Shown: positions 1 to 10,720, counted from the first letter of the stretch. The stretch is 64,000 nucleotides of DNA from Lepidostoma basale (GCA_022606425.2 JAHDVF020001018.1:1302001-1366000); one strand, 5' to 3'. The notes: generated by a model from the sequence alone, not told the origin. Numbers and translations: made by a program.

Positions 1-81
1 GTGGTTCATGAGGTTGGCCTTCTTGCGGAAGCGGCGCGAGCAGAAGTCGCAAGGGTATGGCCGCATTGCCGTGTACTCGTC
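1..81 (-). CDS. C2H2 zinc-finger protein, exon 4 (partial)
   Basis: Read on the minus strand, an acceptor (AG at 83-82) opens an exon in phase 0 that runs off the window edge. It encodes 27 residues including CDFCSRRFRKKANLMNH, which is C-x2-C-x12-H of a C2H2 finger; the second zinc-binding histidine lies outside. The preceding exon (2250-2340) ends on a complete codon, so the two join without a frame change. C2H2 proteins are usually nuclear DNA-binding regulators; that role is family knowledge. I do not recognise the exact orthologue. Confidence 0.85.
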
Positions 82-444
82 CTACACATTTCAAAATAAC
101 TATTAGAATATGTAAAAAAAAAGTTCATCAAACAATTCAAATTGTATAATTAATACGAATGAAAATGTCATTTGATAATGCCCGAGAAAGGTGAAATACG
201 TTATTTCCATAAATTATAGCAAAACTTCTATAAAATGGACCTTTTCATTCATATTAATTATTTAATATGGAGTTTTACATCAAGACACAATAAATCAAAT
301 TATATAACCTTAAAGTTAACCCAGTGGTCAGTTTTAATGAAATCAGTTCGGTGACTACTGGGTTGATCCAAAAAAATTTAATCAAACAATTTGTATTGTT
401 TGATTCACATAGATTTACAAATAACTATTTAACTATTAATTATA
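82..444. other. Intron sequence with a Penelope-type fragment
   Basis: AT-rich intron between exons 3 and 4 of the zinc-finger gene. Positions about 150-290 resemble the dispersed motif (atacgaatgaaaa, ttgataatgcc) also found at 15.6, 25.1 and 47.3 kb, so this is probably a decayed Penelope-like terminal repeat. I see no coding sequence. Confidence 0.4.
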
Positions 445-1633
445 TTAGGTTGGGGAAAAAGTAATTTCGTATTTCACGGCCTTTTTTTTTTCAACTAAGT
501 ATATCTCGTTCATTATTGGTCACGTTGGATCATACGATACGGCGTTGTAAAGGTGTGAGTGTATACTACAAATGCTTCTTTGACAGTATTGCGCTTGGTC
601 GGTTCAGTCATGAACTATCGTGCGTCGAGTATGGAGGTCTCAAAGGAAGAAATTCGCCATATTTTACATTTTTACTACCTGAAAGGGAAAAACACGTCGA
701 AAGTGACCAAAAAAATTTGCGATGTATACGGGGCCAATACTCTTTCGGTTCGTGCTGCACAACAGTGGTTTGAGCGATTTCGCTTTGGTGTAGTGGAGGT
801 GAATGATGCACCACGCTCTGACAGGCCTGTCGTTGAAAATATCGATAAAATCATGTAATATATATTGAGATAGACCGTCATGTTAGCAGTCCTAGCATCG
901 CCCACAGGAGCTGAATATCGATCATAAAACCGTTTTAAACCATTTGCAGAAGGCTGGATTAAAAAAAAAGCTCGATGTTTGGGTGCCACACGAGCTGATG
1001 CAAAAAAAACCTCATGGACCGAATTTCCATCTCCGAATAGCTGCTGAATCGCAATAAAATCGACCCATTTCTGAAGCGGATGGTGACTGGTGATGAAAAG
1101 TGGGTCACTTACGACAATGTCAAGCGACAGAGATGGCAGCCCAGACTGCGGCCAAGCCAGGACTGACGGCCAGGAAAGTGTTGCCGTGTGTTTGGTGGGA
1201 TTGCCAAAATCTTAATTCTGCCCTCTACTATGAATAACTCGACCGTTTGAAGCTGGGGATCGAACAGAAGCGGCCAGCATTGGTGAATAGGAGAGGAATC
1301 GTGTTTCATCAGGCCACACACATCTTTGATGATGCGCCAGAAGCTTCGGGAGCTTCGGGCACCAAGTAACTACCACCTGTTCCTGTCTATGGCCAACGAG
1401 CTTGGGGGTACAACTTTGGCCTCAATAGAGGCCTGTGAAAATTGGTTGTCCGAGTTTTTTTACCAATAGGGACAAGGGCTTCTACGAGAGGGGCATTATG
1501 AAGTTGGATTCTTGTTGGCAACAAGATATCGAACAGAACGGCGCATATTTGACTTAAATCGGATGATTGTAACACTTTTTACAAAGCATCGAAATAAAGC
1601 GAAAAATACGAAATTACTTTTTCCCCAACCTAA
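445..1633 (+). mobile_element. mariner-family DNA transposon (dead)
   Basis: About 1.19 kb with near-perfect terminal inverted repeats starting TTAGGTTGGGGAAAAAGTAA on each side, flanked by a TA duplication (443-444 and 1634-1635). Length, TIR form and TA target are those of Tc1/mariner elements. It sits in the last visible intron of the zinc-finger gene, in sense opposite to that gene. The internal transposase is broken, so the copy cannot move itself. Confidence 0.93.
610..1610 (+). pseudogene. mariner transposase pseudogene
   Basis: Mariner transposases bind the TIRs through an N-terminal helix-turn-helix region and cut with a DD34D catalytic triad. The N-terminal part is well kept to about 858 (SKEEIRHILHFYYLKGK; APRSDRP). 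A stop follows, then frameshifts. The first catalytic region survives (VTGDEKWVTYDN near 1083) and the last region reads APSNYHLF, where the family normally has Asp. Multiple stops and this Asp-to-Asn change show an inactive copy. Confidence 0.88.
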
Positions 1634-1640
1634 TATATTT

Positions 1641-2205
1641 GAATAACTTTTTTAAAACATTGTATTTTCAAAACACTTTTTTGCACCTTTCACAAACATG
1701 TTTCGGGACACAGACTTCCCTTCTTCAGTCTATGAATTTGCATGCAAACTTAAATGCAATGATTGCTCATCTTTCTACACAGGTAAAACAATGTGAAATT
1801 TTAATTTAAGAATTAAAGAACACCTAAGATAGAATAGCCTAATAGAAATATAACTTTAAATAATCTAGAATTTTTGGAAATTGAAAAGGCCATTAAAAAT
1901 AAAGAAGATGTTATAAACAACCGAGTAAACTTAACTTCTAGTCCCATAATTGATTTGTTTCCCCTATCTCATAATTCTAATAAAACAACAATTTACCCTG
2001 CCGCTAAATTTAATTTCCACCCCCTCCACTTTTTCACTTGTCATTTAGTATATAAGTAATGACACTCTTTCATTAAACTGTTAAAATTCTTACACTGAAG
2101 AAGGGAAGTCTGTGTCCCGAGACATGATTGTGAAAAGTGCAAAAAGTGTTGTGAAAATACAATGTTCTCAAAAAGTTATTCAAATGTGAATCCACAACAC
2201 AAAGT
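1641..2205. mobile_element. Penelope-like element remnant with inverted terminal arms
   Basis: Arms at 1641-1729 and 2092-2195 are inverted copies of each other (tttcgggacacagacttccc against its complement). Between them a short plus-strand reading starts YEFACKLKCNDCSSFYTGKT at 1731, matching the start of the GIY-YIG endonuclease domain of Penelope-like retroelements, then breaks at stops. The reverse transcriptase is absent, so this is a heavily deleted copy. The mariner ends only a few bases to its left. Related ends occur at 28.97 and 42.35 kb. Confidence 0.75.
1700..1728 (-). ncRNA. Hammerhead-like ribozyme core in Penelope arm
   Basis: Minus strand: CTGAAGA (1728-1722), one extra A, a GGGA/TCCC stem with loop, then GAAAC (1704-1700). 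This matches the conserved core CUGANGA-stem II-GAAAC, with one unpaired base before stem II. Hammerhead motifs are known in the terminal repeats of Penelope-like elements. Cleavage is not shown; the mirrored arm near 2094 has GAGAC in place of GAAAC and is probably dead. Confidence 0.5.
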
Positions 2206-2249
2206 GATGGCGAATATAAAAGAAATTAATTATATATTTCATTGTATAC

Positions 2250-2340
2250 CTGATCTGTAGGCAATGGTACATCGATGTTATTTTCTTCATTATTTAGTTC
2301 TATTGCCGCTGTTGCTAGCTGATCTAAGGGCACATCCACT
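2250..2340 (-). CDS. C2H2 zinc-finger gene, exon 3
   Basis: A 91-bp minus-strand exon bounded by a ttatttcAG acceptor (AG at 2342-2341) and a CAG|GTATAC donor. It starts with the third base of a split codon and then reads 30 codons, VDVPLDQLATAAIELNNEEN and onward to LPTDQ, with no stop. The split codon completes the AG left by the 4079-4287 exon to give Arg. The sequence is acidic and low in cysteine, typical of a linker before the finger array. An isolated exon of this size is invisible to ORF length filters; splice sites and phase are the evidence. Confidence 0.82.
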
Positions 2341-2373
2341 CTGAAATAAATAAATAAAAACACATTAAATACC

Positions 2374-2685
2374 TCTTCTTCTTCTACAGCCTATTCCCGT
2401 TCACTCCTAGACTCCATTCGCTTACACGCGACTCTGTCTTATGCAGTTCAGTTCATTCTTCCACCATAGGTGCGATCGACCTGCACTTCTCTCTGCGGTC
2501 CATGGTCTCCAAGACAGCAATCTTTTTGTCCATTTTTCATCCTAGCTTTGGCTACGTGACCAGCCCATAAAATACTTGACTTAATAATATTTCTTCGCGA
2601 TTTCGCCCTGTTACTATCTCCGATAAGTTCCTTCTGATAGGTGGACTGCCAGCTCTCCTTCATCATCTTTTTGAAGGACTTAATA
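2374..2685 (-). mobile_element. Non-LTR retrotransposon 3' fragment, AAG tail
   Basis: The minus strand encodes the C-terminal tail of an endonuclease/reverse-transcriptase polyprotein (SSILWAGHVAKA, then basic decayed sequence) and ends in a short (GAA)n tail at about 2374-2384. Candidate target duplications ATTAAAT flank it on each side. It lies in the intron between exons 2 and 3. Only the last few hundred bases are present, as expected of 5'-truncated insertion. Confidence 0.65.
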
Positions 2686-3054
2686 ATTAAATGTAAAATT
2701 CATATCTAAATATAAAAAACAAGTCTAGTTAATAAACTTATGACGACATGTATTAAAAAATACTTTAAAGGTAATAAAAACTGCCTTACGGACAGTAAAA
2801 ATATTTATGTAATTGACGCACATTGCAAGTGTCTATTATCTGTGGGAAGGGTATTTCACATTTCGTTAGAAGCGAGTTTTTGAATTGAAGAAGTGAATCA
2901 CACATAATTTTAGTGCTATATATTTTTCACATGATGAAATATATATTCAGTGTATAATATTTCACACATGATAATTAGTGGGCGAATCTTATCAACAAAC
3001 AAAGTTTTAAAAACCCAATAAAAAAAATATTAAATTACATATATATTTCTTTCC

Positions 3055-3180
3055 ATGAATAGAAACAACAACAACAAACTATCAAGCCTTTTTCTGGAAA
3101 GGTAGGCAGAGAGAATGGATTGCCAAACTACTCGAGCCTAACACACCTCTCTAGCTTCTTCCACATTCATACCCAAGATT
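3055..3180 (-). mobile_element. GTTA/GTT-tail non-LTR family, 3' end
   Basis: A decayed minus-strand 3' end. The element terminus at about 3063-3079 is (GTT)n read on the minus strand, preceded by the family's conserved tail (complement of ggtaggcagagagaatggattgcc). Fuller copies occur at 5.6, 28.3, 44.4, 46.4 and 60.5 kb. Confidence 0.6.
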
Positions 3181-3292
3181 ATTAATAGAATATAAAAAAG
3201 CGAGACTATTAATATATAAGAAGATAAAAAAAAATCTATAATAGATATTAAAACAGTCCACTGTTTTGGCCAAAACACTATGATACTTCAAC

Positions 3293-3532
3293 ATTATTAC
3301 TGTTAAAATTTAAGACACTCGTTATTATATCACAATTTCTTTTTATTCACTGAGTGTCGCGACAGCCGTTTGCCAAACGATGTTGGCATCATCAGGTGTT
3401 ACAATAAACATCAGTTTATTGTAACACCTGATGATGCCAACATCGGTTGGCGAAACAGCTGTCGCGACACCATCAGTGAATAAAAAGAAATTGTGATATT
3501 ATAACAGTGTTTTAAATTTTAAGAGTAATGAT
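3293..3532. repeat. Penelope-type inverted repeat hairpin
   Basis: Two arms of about 117 bp (3293-3409 and 3414-3532) are inverted copies with a 4-bp centre. Near-identical hairpins lie at 12.33-12.56 kb, with a single arm at 29.93-30.02 kb. The right arm carries an intact hammerhead-like core; the left arm has lost GAAAC (reads CAAAC). Head-to-head terminal repeats of this kind are typical of Penelope-like elements. Confidence 0.7.
3428..3463 (+). ncRNA. Hammerhead-like ribozyme core
   Basis: CTGATGA (3428-3434), one extra T, a 6-bp GCCAAC/GTTGGC stem, GAAAC (3452-3456), then CAGCTGTC. The last part could form a minimal stem III with a GUC cleavage triplet ending at 3463. All invariant core positions are present. 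Stem I pairing is weak by eye, so activity is uncertain. Confidence 0.55.
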
Positions 3533-4078
3533 ATTAAAACAATTAAAAGTAAGAGGACTAACAACTTGGTTATTGGATCATGGGTAGGTTGGGTCTTGTG
3601 GTTTTCTCATTTGACCAAAGTATCAGAGAATGGTAGATGTCAGATTGATTGATGGATTCATAGTGAAAATTGAAGACAGCAATGATCTCCAAAACATCGG
3701 CCAAAGAGGAAACTACAAGACTCGAACATTCAAATAAATATAAGACAATACTGTGTATTTATGAAAAACCTATGTCAAATATTTTAACCCCAACATGTCC
3801 CTGTATGGAGACAGCATGTTTCTCCGCAGCTTGACTCCTTTCCTATATGGGGACATGGTATTTTTCTTTTAATTATACATTATCATTTCTAAAATTTTAA
3901 CTCAATTTGTTTTTTTTATGAAGACAGATAAAAAATATAATGTTATCTTATTTTGAAAACTCCCGTTTTATACAAAATAAGTAGCTTTATAAAACCATAT
4001 GTACATATTTAAAAGGTTAAATTAATTAAAACGTTAATTCAGATATGAAAGGGTTAAATAATAAGATTGCTGTATCAC

Positions 4079-4287
4079 CTCTCCTGTCCGCCAGGCTGTA
4101 CCCAGTCGTCGGTGATGACCTCCTCTGTGACCTGGCACTCCACCTCGGCTCCCGGCTCCAGATCGGTACCCTCGCTGTAGCCCGAGTGAGCTCCGTAGCC
4201 CCCCAACTGCCCCACCACATCCTGCGCCAGGAAGATCAGATTCTCCGCCGCTATCTGATCCGTGTCTGCTATCATGCTATCCCCACT
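4079..4287 (-). CDS. C2H2 zinc-finger gene, exon 2
   Basis: A 209-bp minus-strand exon with an attctcAG acceptor (AG at 4289-4288) and a GAGAG|GTGATA donor at 4079/4078. It reads SGDSMIADTDQIAAENLIFL at its start, then a Gly/Tyr-rich stretch and an acidic C-terminal part (EVECQVTEEVITDDW). It is strikingly GC-rich beside its AT-rich introns, as expected of coding sequence. It begins in phase 0, matching the end of exon 1, and ends two bases into a codon, matching exon 3. No known domain is visible in this exon. Confidence 0.85.
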
Positions 4288-4622
4288 CTGAGAATAATAT
4301 TCGTTAATTAGAAAACATTACAATACTTACTCTATATTCAATTACATAAATTAGCCAGTAGAATTTTAGTTCCGGTTACCAGAACAACAGATTGAAAGAT
4401 TAAGGGTATTCTTATCAACAAAGATAGTTTCAATCATAAGTATTACCAGCTTGTATAGATATTATACAGTAAGATGAAACTCATTAATTCAAACAAAAAT
4501 AATACAATACCTAATTAAACACTTAAAAACAAAACACCTTCACAAACAAATTTCATGTAATTTTAACTTCTGTTTATTTTAAATAATGAATTGTTATATT
4601 GTCATTCCAAGTAATGCCTTAA

Positions 4623-5232
4623 CCCATTGTACCACTAATAAAAAATACACTATTTAATTTTGACTCATTTTTTTATTACACACAAAATAAAAATGGTAGT
4701 TTTTTTTTGTTCGTAAGCTAAATCATTATGGCTCATCCCCAGATAGTTTTGGAAGAGTGTGATAACCTTAAAAGCATTCTGGCACGTGGAGAGCCATCAA
4801 ACATTTCTCACATTCCCATCGATATTCGCTCTTCATCTTAAAATCACTAGAATCACTGGAATATTCATCAACTTCATTCTCACTGCCACTTTCCAAAAGG
4901 ATTCGCTGTATTTCATCCTCATTTGATGAAATATTACAAGCGCGGTGAGTTTGTTTACGAGTGCGTTCGGCCATTTTGGAGGTATTGACAGATGTTAAAA
5001 TATCGTAATATTTTGTAATAAATAATGTGAAATAAATTGTGATTATTACATTTTATTATGAAATCAGTAACGGAAATATACTTATTTGTCATTTTAATGA
5101 ATAAAGTTATTGTCATTCAGTTTTAATGTAAAAAAAAAAACACTTCAAAGACAAACCGGCAAATCACCGGCTTTGTGAGTCAGCGACAAATTGACCTTGG
5201 CTGGCGATTCGCCGGCTTTGTGTTGCAACGGG
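4623..5232 (-). mobile_element. piggyBac non-autonomous element
   Basis: A 610-bp element flanked by TTAA (4619-4622 and 5233-5236) with short terminal repeats CCCATTG/CCCGTTG. TTAA targets with CCC-starting ends are diagnostic of piggyBac. Near the right end are two copies of a subterminal repeat around ccggctttgtg. A small minus-strand reading frame is an internally deleted transposase. It lies between exons 1 and 2 of the zinc-finger gene. Confidence 0.87.
4733..4974 (-). pseudogene. piggyBac transposase, internally deleted
   Basis: An open frame of 68 codons from ATG at 4974 reads MAERTRKQTHRACNISSNED, then an acidic serine-rich stretch, and jumps to the C-terminal cysteine-rich DNA-binding region (WECEKCLMALHVPECF). 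A stop follows that cysteine, and in-frame reading afterwards gives GYHT, the family's expected end. The whole catalytic core is missing. The N- and C-terminal parts remain in one frame. Confidence 0.78.
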
Positions 5233-5299
5233 TTAAAAAAACACCTAAAGGAGTTATTTTTGAATTGTTATTTTATTTATTATTTATTGTTATTTTTTA

Positions 5300-5452
5300 A
5301 TATTTTTGAATTGAACATCCGAGAGTGGACGGGGCTAGGGACTGTGAGGGAGCTGTTCCCAACTGCCCAGGACGGGGAGGTCTACTCAAGGGTGATAGTC
5401 AACGTTGGGGAGACCTGACAGGACACGGGAAGAAGAAGAAGAAAATAATAAA
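5300..5452 (+). mobile_element. Non-LTR retrotransposon 3' end, AAG tail
   Basis: The plus strand reads NIREWTGLGTVRELFPTAQD ... NVGET then stop, followed by (GAA)n. This is the usual C-terminus and tail of insect endonuclease/reverse-transcriptase elements. A decayed relative of the last 50 bases (ggtgatagtcaacgt, gagacctgaca) lies near 53290-53340. Confidence 0.6.
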
Positions 5453-5619
5453 TGATAAAGAAATAATAAAAAAAATTACAAGATGGGATGTATGACCGTC
5501 CATGGGAACATAATGCTGACCCTGGACCGTCTCCATGTCACAGATCACTTCCTCCGAGATCACCCCTCCATTTTGACCCTAAACAAAAGTGTATACAATT
5601 ATAAGTTACATTTGTTTAA

Positions 5620-6317
5620 TTATTATCGTGTGAGAGGATGTGAGAGGATAAATGGTGAAAATCTGGAACAAGTGGATGAATTTGTTTATTTAGGAAGTAT
5701 GTTTACAAAGGATGGGAGGGTGGAAAAGGATATTGAAAGAAGGGTTGAGGCAGGCAACAGAGTAAATGGGGCACTTAAAGTTGTCATCGCAAACAAATGC
5801 CTATCCAAAAAAGCTAAGATGGCAGTGCATAATGGTGTTCTTGTGCCGACCCTTATGTATGGAAGTTAAGCATGGAACTGGCAAAAGAAGGATGAAAGTA
5901 GAATAAATGCAGTAGAAATGAGATCTCTAAGGCGAATGTGTGACAAATCAGTATATGATAGAGTGTCAAATGCAAGTATAAGAAGTGAAGTGGTGCGAAT
6001 GAAAGTGTTGAAAGGGTCATTAAGATGGTTTGGACACATGGAAAGAATGTGTGAAGACAGAATGGTAAAGAAGGTATATGTAAACGGCGTGAATGGAACT
6101 AGAAATAGAGGAAGGCCGAGGAAAACGTGGCACGATCAAACCAATCAAATATTAAATGTCGGTCACATGAGAAGTCCGAGAAATCGATGTGCGTGCATGA
6201 CAAGATGTATGAATGTAGAGGAAGCGAGAGAAGTATGTCAGGACAGAACAGTGTGGCGTTCCATTCTTTCTGCCTACTCCTCCAGAGAGACGGCGTGATG
6301 GTTAGTTAGTTAGAGAG
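5620..6317 (+). mobile_element. GTTA-tail non-LTR retrotransposon, 3' part of reverse transcriptase
   Basis: Encodes the C-terminal third of a reverse transcriptase polyprotein: EQVDEFVYLGSMFTKDGRVE, a stop at 5867-5869, then RINAVEMRSLRRMCDKS, SLRWFGHMERM, NRGRPRKTWHD and SAYSSRETA. It ends with GGTTAGTTAGTTAG, the family's microsatellite 3' terminus. Endonuclease and polymerase catalytic domains are missing (5' truncation). This is the commonest repeat family in the window; insect relatives are often called endonuclease-reverse transcriptase, probably RTE-related. Confidence 0.85.
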
Positions 6318-6744
6318 GATATAATATAACAGACTTTGATAGAATACAGCAATTTATTGATAGAAAGAACACCAATTCAACTAATATGAAATAAATGAAA
6401 AATGTGCAATTTTTAAAAGTTTTTTTTTCTTCATATTACTTATTATCAGTCAGTATTGCTAATACCTATTCTAAATGTGTGATTTTCCACTTATCAGTTC
6501 ATTATTTTACTAATGACTTAAATAATTTTGATAATTTTGTAATGTATTCATTTATTATTTTGAGTATAAAACTTTGGCCATTAAAGAATTTTAAAAACTA
6601 TTTTTAAAAAAACAACAACAACATTAAATATACCACAATTACAAACCGAAAGAATTTTATCTGAAGAAGCATTCATAAGAAGAAAAAAAGTTTATTTTTT
6701 TACTTGGATTGATATTAGTGCATACAAAATTAATAAATACTCAC

Positions 6745-6825
6745 ACGAGGATCATCGTCCCACCGCAGCGTAAAGCTGCCACTCTCCATAGTGGCTTCAA
6801 TCAAGTCCAGTGTGACATTCAAAAT
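6745..6825 (-). CDS. C2H2 zinc-finger gene, exon 1 (probable start codon exon)
   Basis: An 81-bp minus-strand exon between a ttttgtttAG acceptor (6827-6826) and a CGT|GTGAGT donor (6745/6744). The probable initiator is the ATG at 6789-6787, with A at -3 and G at +4. The product would begin MESGSFTLRWDDDPR and continue into exon 2. Upstream of the ATG the exon stays open (ILNVTLDLIEAT), so a start in an earlier exon cannot be excluded. If the ATG is right, the 36 bases upstream are 5' UTR and at least one more 5' non-coding exon lies above 6825. Confidence 0.78.
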
Positions 6826-8140
6826 CTAAACAAAAAGTAAATACACTGGAAAATACCGTAAAACGCTCAGCAGACATAACAAAAGATATTGTGCATATTT
6901 TTAAAATATTTTTTTAAACACACGCGTTTAGAATTAAATGCGAAGAGCAGGGAAGTAAAGTTAAGTAGTGAAAACATTCATTGTTAAATTTTGACGACAA
7001 CTTACAAAATCTGACGTGTGAGGTTATGATTAAGTCTATAAGGTTAGTATCCAAATGTCAAATAATCAACACAAATGTAAGCAAACAATGAAGTATTTAT
7101 AACCGAATATGGAGTATGGATTTATTCGATGTTTTTTGACAACATTTAGTGATTTTTCAATTAATCAGAGGGAAATATATAGATTTTTCATTGACTTTTC
7201 AAGCAATTATACGTTTCGGGCGTAACAATTACATCACGTAAAAATGGGCAATTCAACAAACGGTGAAGCACGGAAATAGATAATTATTATTAAAATTAAA
7301 AAGAACTATCGAAATAAAAATATATCACTTACGTTGGGCTACTATTTTGATCTAATTTGTGAAAAAAATTAACCTAACCAATACGGTAGAATACCAAGCT
7401 TCGTCCTTAGTATTTTTTGTTTAACAGTGGATGCGTTCACATACTTACTCGCTAAATTAACAATAAACAGACGCATCTCTGAAAAAGTACTTACTTACAT
7501 GATTTGTGGACTAGAACATTATTTTTATTTTTTCGCGACGAAATGCAATAAGATAATTAAAAAATGCTTTCATTGCATATCACACGAAATTGTACAAAAA
7601 AAAATTACCTCATTGTTCAAGAAATAATTTAATGCTCAGACTTTGACTCGTACCTTTTGGTATACCGAAAATTACTTATTGTGCCTATTTCACTTGCGCC
7701 TTATGAACACATTGTTGTAAATTTGATTTATTAAGTTGTATATGCGGGGCGCTAGAAATATAATGTCTAATATATTCTAAGAGGGTGAGCGCATATTCAT
7801 AATCAAATTTGTGTTACCGAAGTCCATTAAGCGACCGTGGAAGACAGTTATTTTTGATGCTATTCGCTAGTTCATGTTCCGTTATTTGATAGAGGCCAAT
7901 TAAGATTATTGTTCAGTTAGTAGATTTGGGATAGGGAGGCGAAGGGATGAAAAGTTTTATTTTACCCACATCGATTTCTGAAAAGGAGGTGGAAAGTTGT
8001 GTATTAATGGATAGTTATGAGTGGCTTAGAGGTAGAATGTAGTTTCTGGTAGGTTTTGCCGTGAAACGGTTGGTAAATTGAATTAGATGTTGGAGAGATG
8101 AAAAGTAATGAAACTTAATAACTGTCGTTAAATGACAGTC
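6826..8140. other. Upstream region of the zinc-finger gene, no gene seen
   Basis: AT-rich DNA between the first identified coding exon and a retroelement fragment. It should contain the gene's 5' non-coding exon(s) and promoter. I could not place an initiator with confidence; a GC-richer part around 7740-8060 is the most plausible place. The small open frame at 7427-7627 has no family resemblance and is not annotated. Confidence 0.3.
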
Positions 8141-8175
8141 TAATCTTGAAAAGTCGCAAGCCATATACAAACAAT

Positions 8176-8460
8176 CCATCATGCCATTTACGCGGAAGAG
8201 TAGGTAGAATAAATAAATCAGAACGTTACTCTATCTTGACATGCCTTTCTAGATTTTTCGGTATTCATACAGCGAATCATACACACAGTCAATTTTTCCA
8301 ACTTCTAACATTGCTGACCTTTAAACTTTTATTAATTTGGTCATGCCATCTTTTTTTCTGGATCTTCCTCGACCCTCTATCCATTCACATCGTTAACGTA
8401 TTCTTTCTTAACTATTCTTTCTTTATCCTAGAGTTACATATGTCCAAAGTAAGCAAAATC
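8176..8460 (-). mobile_element. GTTA-tail non-LTR fragment, degenerate
   Basis: Minus-strand copy of the family at 28252-28830, aligned by eye over catcatgcc, gtaggtagaataaata, tttggtcatgcc, cttcctcgac and cacatcgttaacgta. No long frame survives. It ends near the 115-residue plus-strand open frame, which is only its complement. Confidence 0.55.
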
Positions 8461-8499
8461 ACTTATTTTTTATATTATTGTTTACAAGCTTAAATTTCT

Positions 8500-10084
8500 T
8501 TATAATTTTCACTTCATTTCAATTCGATTTTTTTTAGTTAAATTAAATATTTGATATTACAAAAAATAGTGTGAATTTTTTTTTTTGCCCTTTAGGAAAA
8601 CACATTTGTTCTCATCTCTCATTTTTCACGATAAAGCGACAATTAAAAGAGATATGATTATGAAGGCTTTAAAAAATTGTAACGTTTAAACGCATACTAT
8701 TTTTATTATATTATTACGTACCTAACGATAGAATTTTTTTTTATTCACTCTGTCAGACAATTCTCGCTTGTGCATGCATTATTTTTCTATGGTATCGCCG
8801 TGCTTCTGTTTGTGATGTTGTGTCTGTCGGCTGAATATTTACTTTTGATCGAAATAGTGGTGTATGAAAAACATTGAATTTTAAAGTTGCGTGTTCAATG
8901 AGCTAGGTTCTCGATCTTTATTTTTGGTAATTACTAATTTATATATACCGTTTATATAATCGAAATGAGATTTTTAGCATGCCATAATGTTTGTAAACAT
9001 TCTTTTTCGTAACCAAATTGTAAATTTATTTAATATATTTTGGTAGATTTTTCGCGCAATTTTTAACGTTTTGGTGGAAAACCTTCCCATATCATGATTT
9101 CTAATAATTTATTATTAACTTGAAATTTCTTGATCCTAATGCATCATGATTCATCGTGCAATGAATAATAAAGGCTAACGTTAATATTCCAAGAAAACGC
9201 CACCCACTTCTCTTCACAATATGACACACGTAAAATATCATTCCTGACATATAAATCAATTAAAACAATTAATTTAGTAAATATTCCTTATATTATAAAA
9301 TCATCTCAAATTACTTGGGTTTTTCGAAATCTGTCCGAATTTATTATATTTTTTGTTTTTAATTCCACTTATTCAGGAGTGTTTTGTTTTATTTGCCATC
9401 GGTTGCCCAAGTTAATAATGTTTATTTACATCATTTGTCTACTTGAAATGAAAATCACATTGATTTAAATTAGGTCATGATTAAAAAATATGTTTGCATT
9501 TTAACTCATGATCTAGTATCATTATCTGCCTATTTAGATAATTGCATATATGTTATTTAACTCGTCTATTTTTAAAGGTTATACATTAATAAGGCTATAA
9601 ATAGCATTTGATAGTTATGTAATTTGTATTAAATAATAATATTTTTTATAGGGAATCTTTGAAAAGTTTTATTATTGGTTAGATAATCTCACACCCATGT
9701 TTATTCACATTTCATTAATCATAAATTTAGTAATCACACTTATCTTATATTTATCTTTTAAATTATTTTTCTTTCAATGTCTCGGTTTACATATGGGTGA
9801 TACTTCAATATCATATCATTGCTATACATATATTTTTGTACAATAATTTAACTATGTTTGTGCACATGACAATTTAAATAGTTTTTTTTGTATTTGCTTT
9901 ATATTTATATTTTTATCTTTTCTTTCCTTTATTAGTTTCTATAATATTATCCTTGCTGGTGGTTATCTCATGGATATATATATATATTTTTTTTCCTTTA
10001 TTGATTTCAATTGCAGTATTTGATCCTTGTAGGTGTTTATCTGAAGGATATTATCACCAGTTATTATAAAATTTATTTTTATAT
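8500..10084. other. AT-rich intergenic DNA, no gene seen
   Basis: Very AT-rich, full of homopolymer runs. No frame shows codon bias or a recognisable domain, and no terminal repeats stood out. Confidence 0.4.
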
Positions 10085-10720
10085 TATGTATTAAAGCTGT
10101 ACAGAGCTGACTCAGTCAAGCTCTGCGGTCCATGGGCTATCTATATATCGTGGGTATACTGGCAAAAAACGTTAAGTCGAAAATTGGCAGTTTTGACTTA
10201 GTGATGCAGTATTGTAAAGTTTACAATGCTCTACAAATTGGCAAAATACACAAAGTCGAATGAAACAGATTTTTTCTCTAGTTTTAAAAATAAATTTAAC
10301 GTTAAATCGTACAAAAGGTATTTCATACAGGCTAAAAGCTTCAAAAAACTTAATATTTTTCGAAGAGTCTCGTTGAACATTTTTGTACTGGAAAAAAACG
10401 TTAATTCTACTTATTGTCTTCGGCTGAAAAAAATTCCCTCGATTGACTTTTGACAACGACACTTATATGTTTCAAATTTAAAGAAAACTTAAATGTTCGA
10501 TTTCTCAAAACAGCGATTTTAGACTTAACGTTTTTTGCCAGTATACCCACGATATGTTCTGACATTCGCCTTACAAATGAGGAAACCGTGGAAAACCTCA
10601 TAATTATTATATAATATTTTTTTTTGTATTTTACCATTGATATTAAGTCTACTGAGCTGACTCAATTAAGCTTTGTGGTCCATGGGTTGCTTATATATAT
10701 GTTTTGACATTCACCTTCCA
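10085..10720. repeat. Tandem duplicate of a short unit, one copy carrying a MITE
   Basis: The phrase gagctgactcagtcaagctc ... tccatgggctat (from about 10098) recurs at about 10655-10720 (gagctgactcaattaagctt ... tccatgggttgc), each continuing into tatgtt(c/t)tgacattc. The first copy is split by the MITE at 10148-10552; the second is the empty form. Confidence 0.65.
10148..10552. mobile_element. MITE with 30-bp perfect TIRs (TA target)
   Basis: Starts TCGTGGGTATACTGGCAAAA and ends with its exact inverse; about 30 bases match perfectly. TA flanks both sides (10146-10147, 10553-10554), which fits a Tc1/mariner-type element. No transposase is encoded. Open frames of 75-96 codons inside are low-complexity and unsupported. 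Confidence 0.85.
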
